The notes below the pieces were generated by a model. That model was not told where the DNA came from, did not search any database, and saw only the letters and a program-made list of their open reading frames with translations. This document shows positions 5,830 through 6,956 of a stretch of DNA of 6,956 nucleotides, one piece after another. Positions within the stretch are counted from its first letter, which is position 1, and the number at the start of each line of letters is the position of its first letter. The stretch is from an uncultured Burkholderiales bacterium (lineage in GTDB: Bacteria; Pseudomonadota; Gammaproteobacteria; Burkholderiales; Thiobacillaceae), in the NCBI GenBank assembly GCA_937925755.1, contig CALAMX010000095.1, positions 1-6,956 of the forward strand, written 5' to 3'. A program made the translations under genes and the position numbers.

Positions 5830-6956
5830 ATGCGCCGCCCACTCCTGCTCACCGTCCTGCGCGAACCCGCGTGCATGGCCCGGCTCGACCTCAGCGCCTG
5901 GGATCGTCTACTGCCGCCGGCGCGCGCGGCCGGGCTGCTGGCGCGACTGGCGGTGCTCGCCGACGACCTGGGTCTGTCACCCAAGCTACCCGCGCCGGTC
6001 CAGCCGCACCTCACCGCCGCCCGTACCCTGGCCGAGCGCCAGCGGCGGGCGGTGCTGTGGGAGGCGCGCCAGCTCGACGCCGCCCTGGCTCCCGTGGGTG
6101 TGCCCGTCCTGCTGCTCAAAGGGGCGGCCTATGTCCTGGGCGGATTGCCGCCAGCGCGCGGCCGGCTTTTCAGCGACATCGACATCCTGGTGCCCAAGGC
6201 CGCGCTCGGCGCCGTCGAGGCGCAACTGATGCTCAACGGCTGGCATACCAGCCACCATAACGCCTACGACCAGCGCTACTACCGGCAGTGGATGCACGAG
6301 CTGCCACCCATGACCCACATCCGCCGCGGCTCGAGCCTTGACGTGCACCACAACCTACTGCCGGAGACGGCGCGACTGAAGACATCGCCGGCGCGGGTCA
6401 TCGCCGACTCGACCCCCATCCCCGGCTACCGCTGCCTGCGCCTGCCCAGTCTGGAGGACCTCGTCCTGCACAGCGCCACCCATCGCTTCTTTGAAGGCGA
6501 GTGGCAGATGGGTCTGCGCGACCTTACCGACATCGACGCCCTACTGCGCCTGGGCACCGCCCGGCCGGGCTGGTGGGATGGTCTGCTCGCGCGCGCCCGG
6601 GAACTCAACCTGACCTATCCCCTGGCCTTCGCCCTGCGCTACGCCCGGCGGCTGCTCGCCAGCCCCGTACCGGAGGCGCTGGCGTGCGAACTCGGCCTGG
6701 GCTGGTCACCCCCGGCCGACCCGAACGAACGGCAGTATGGGCATGCCGCCCTACCCGGATCACCCGCCGAGCCCGGTAACCTAGGTCGACAATCTTTCGC
6801 CGACACACCCACCGACCTGCCCGGCCGGCTAGGCTGGCTCTGGCGCGACGCCCTCTTCCTGCGTGGGTTCGCCGCCGCTCATGCCGACTGCGCCCCGCCG
6901 CTCACCGCCCCTGCCGCCTTTCTGCTCTATATGCGCGCCCACTGGCTGCGCATGCC
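5830..6956 (+). CDS. Nucleotidyltransferase family protein (partial, runs off the right edge)
   Basis: The frame stays open from ATG 5830 to the window end, so 375 residues are visible and the stop is outside. The product resembles the uncharacterised nucleotidyltransferase family that I know as NTP_transf_5 (Pol beta-like fold). Motifs are LLLKGAAYVLGG (Lys97-Gly98, glycines 104-105), then FSDIDILV with the metal-binding pair Asp116 and Asp118, and a third acidic position, Asp171, in SLDVHHNLLPET. All three expected carboxylates are present, so an active enzyme is likely. WHTSHHNAYDQRYYRQWMHELPPMTH (residues 138 on, key residues H, Y, W, H, E) is the sort of segment found in homologues next to HprK-related kinases. 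Residues ~200-350 are mostly helical with aromatics (EDLVLHSATHRFFEGEW, RDLTDIDALLRL). The start is four bases after the kinase stop, so the two genes are surely cotranscribed. It has no signal peptide. Nucleotide donor and acceptor are unknown. Confidence 0.85.
   Translation, partial: MRRPLLLTVLREPACMARLDLSAWDRLLPPARAAGLLARLAVLADDLGLSPKLPAPVQPHLTAARTLAERQRRAVLWEARQLDAALAPVGVPVLLLKGAAYVLGGLPPARGRLFSDIDILVPKAALGAVEAQLMLNGWHTSHHNAYDQRYYRQWMHELPPMTHIRRGSSLDVHHNLLPETARLKTSPARVIADSTPIPGYRCLRLPSLEDLVLHSATHRFFEGEWQMGLRDLTDIDALLRLGTARPGWWDGLLARARELNLTYPLAFALRYARRLLASPVPEALACELGLGWSPPADPNERQYGHAALPGSPAEPGNLGRQSFADTPTDLPGRLGWLWRDALFLRGFAAAHADCAPPLTAPAAFLLYMRAHWLRM

Noticed and set aside
1..6956. CRISPR array, tRNA, rRNA, insertion sequence or a lasso/RiPP precursor ORF
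   Set aside because: No regularly spaced repeats, cloverleaf, transposase frame or flanking inverted repeats were seen. All gaps between genes are too short for a separate precursor gene.

Overview
This window (6,956 bases, high GC, dense coding on the + strand only) looks like a chromosomal segment of a GC-rich proteobacterium, beta- or gammaproteobacterial. The reasons are the hemA-prfA-prmC order, the close match of the HemA and RF1 key residues to E. coli numbering, and an HPr-kinase-like/PqqD module that I know mainly from Betaproteobacteria and relatives. I cannot name a genus from the sequence.

Layout. Positions 1-1056 are the 3' end of a class A penicillin-binding protein: the end of a transpeptidase domain with its KTG motif, then a long Pro/Ala-rich tail. 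A 68-base gap with a candidate -10 element leads to hemA (glutamyl-tRNA reductase, 1125-2387). After 42 bases comes prfA (peptide chain release factor 1, 2430-3512). Next is prmC (release-factor glutamine methyltransferase, ending at 4503). Its 5' end is complicated by a GC-rich palindromic repeat at about 3593-3632. An ATGA overlap links prmC to a 441-codon gene (4500-5825) that fuses a PqqD-like domain to an HPr-kinase-like P-loop domain. Four bases later a nucleotidyltransferase-family gene begins (5830) and runs off the right edge.

How the genes work together. HemA makes the first committed intermediate of tetrapyrrole synthesis from glutamyl-tRNA. RF1 terminates translation at UAA/UAG, and PrmC methylates the glutamine of the RF1/RF2 GGQ motif. 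hemA-prfA-prmC is a classic proteobacterial cluster. The last two genes form a different unit, of the kind databases call the 'HPr-rel-A' system as I recall: a peptide-binding PqqD-like domain, a Ser/Thr-kinase-like domain of the HPr kinase fold and a nucleotidyltransferase. Its function is unknown to me. The set resembles the RRE, kinase and nucleotidyltransferase of some lasso-peptide tailoring clusters and is the most interesting part of the window.

No rRNA, tRNA, CRISPR array, insertion sequence or convincing intrinsic terminator was seen. No gene-free stretch exceeds 300 bases.
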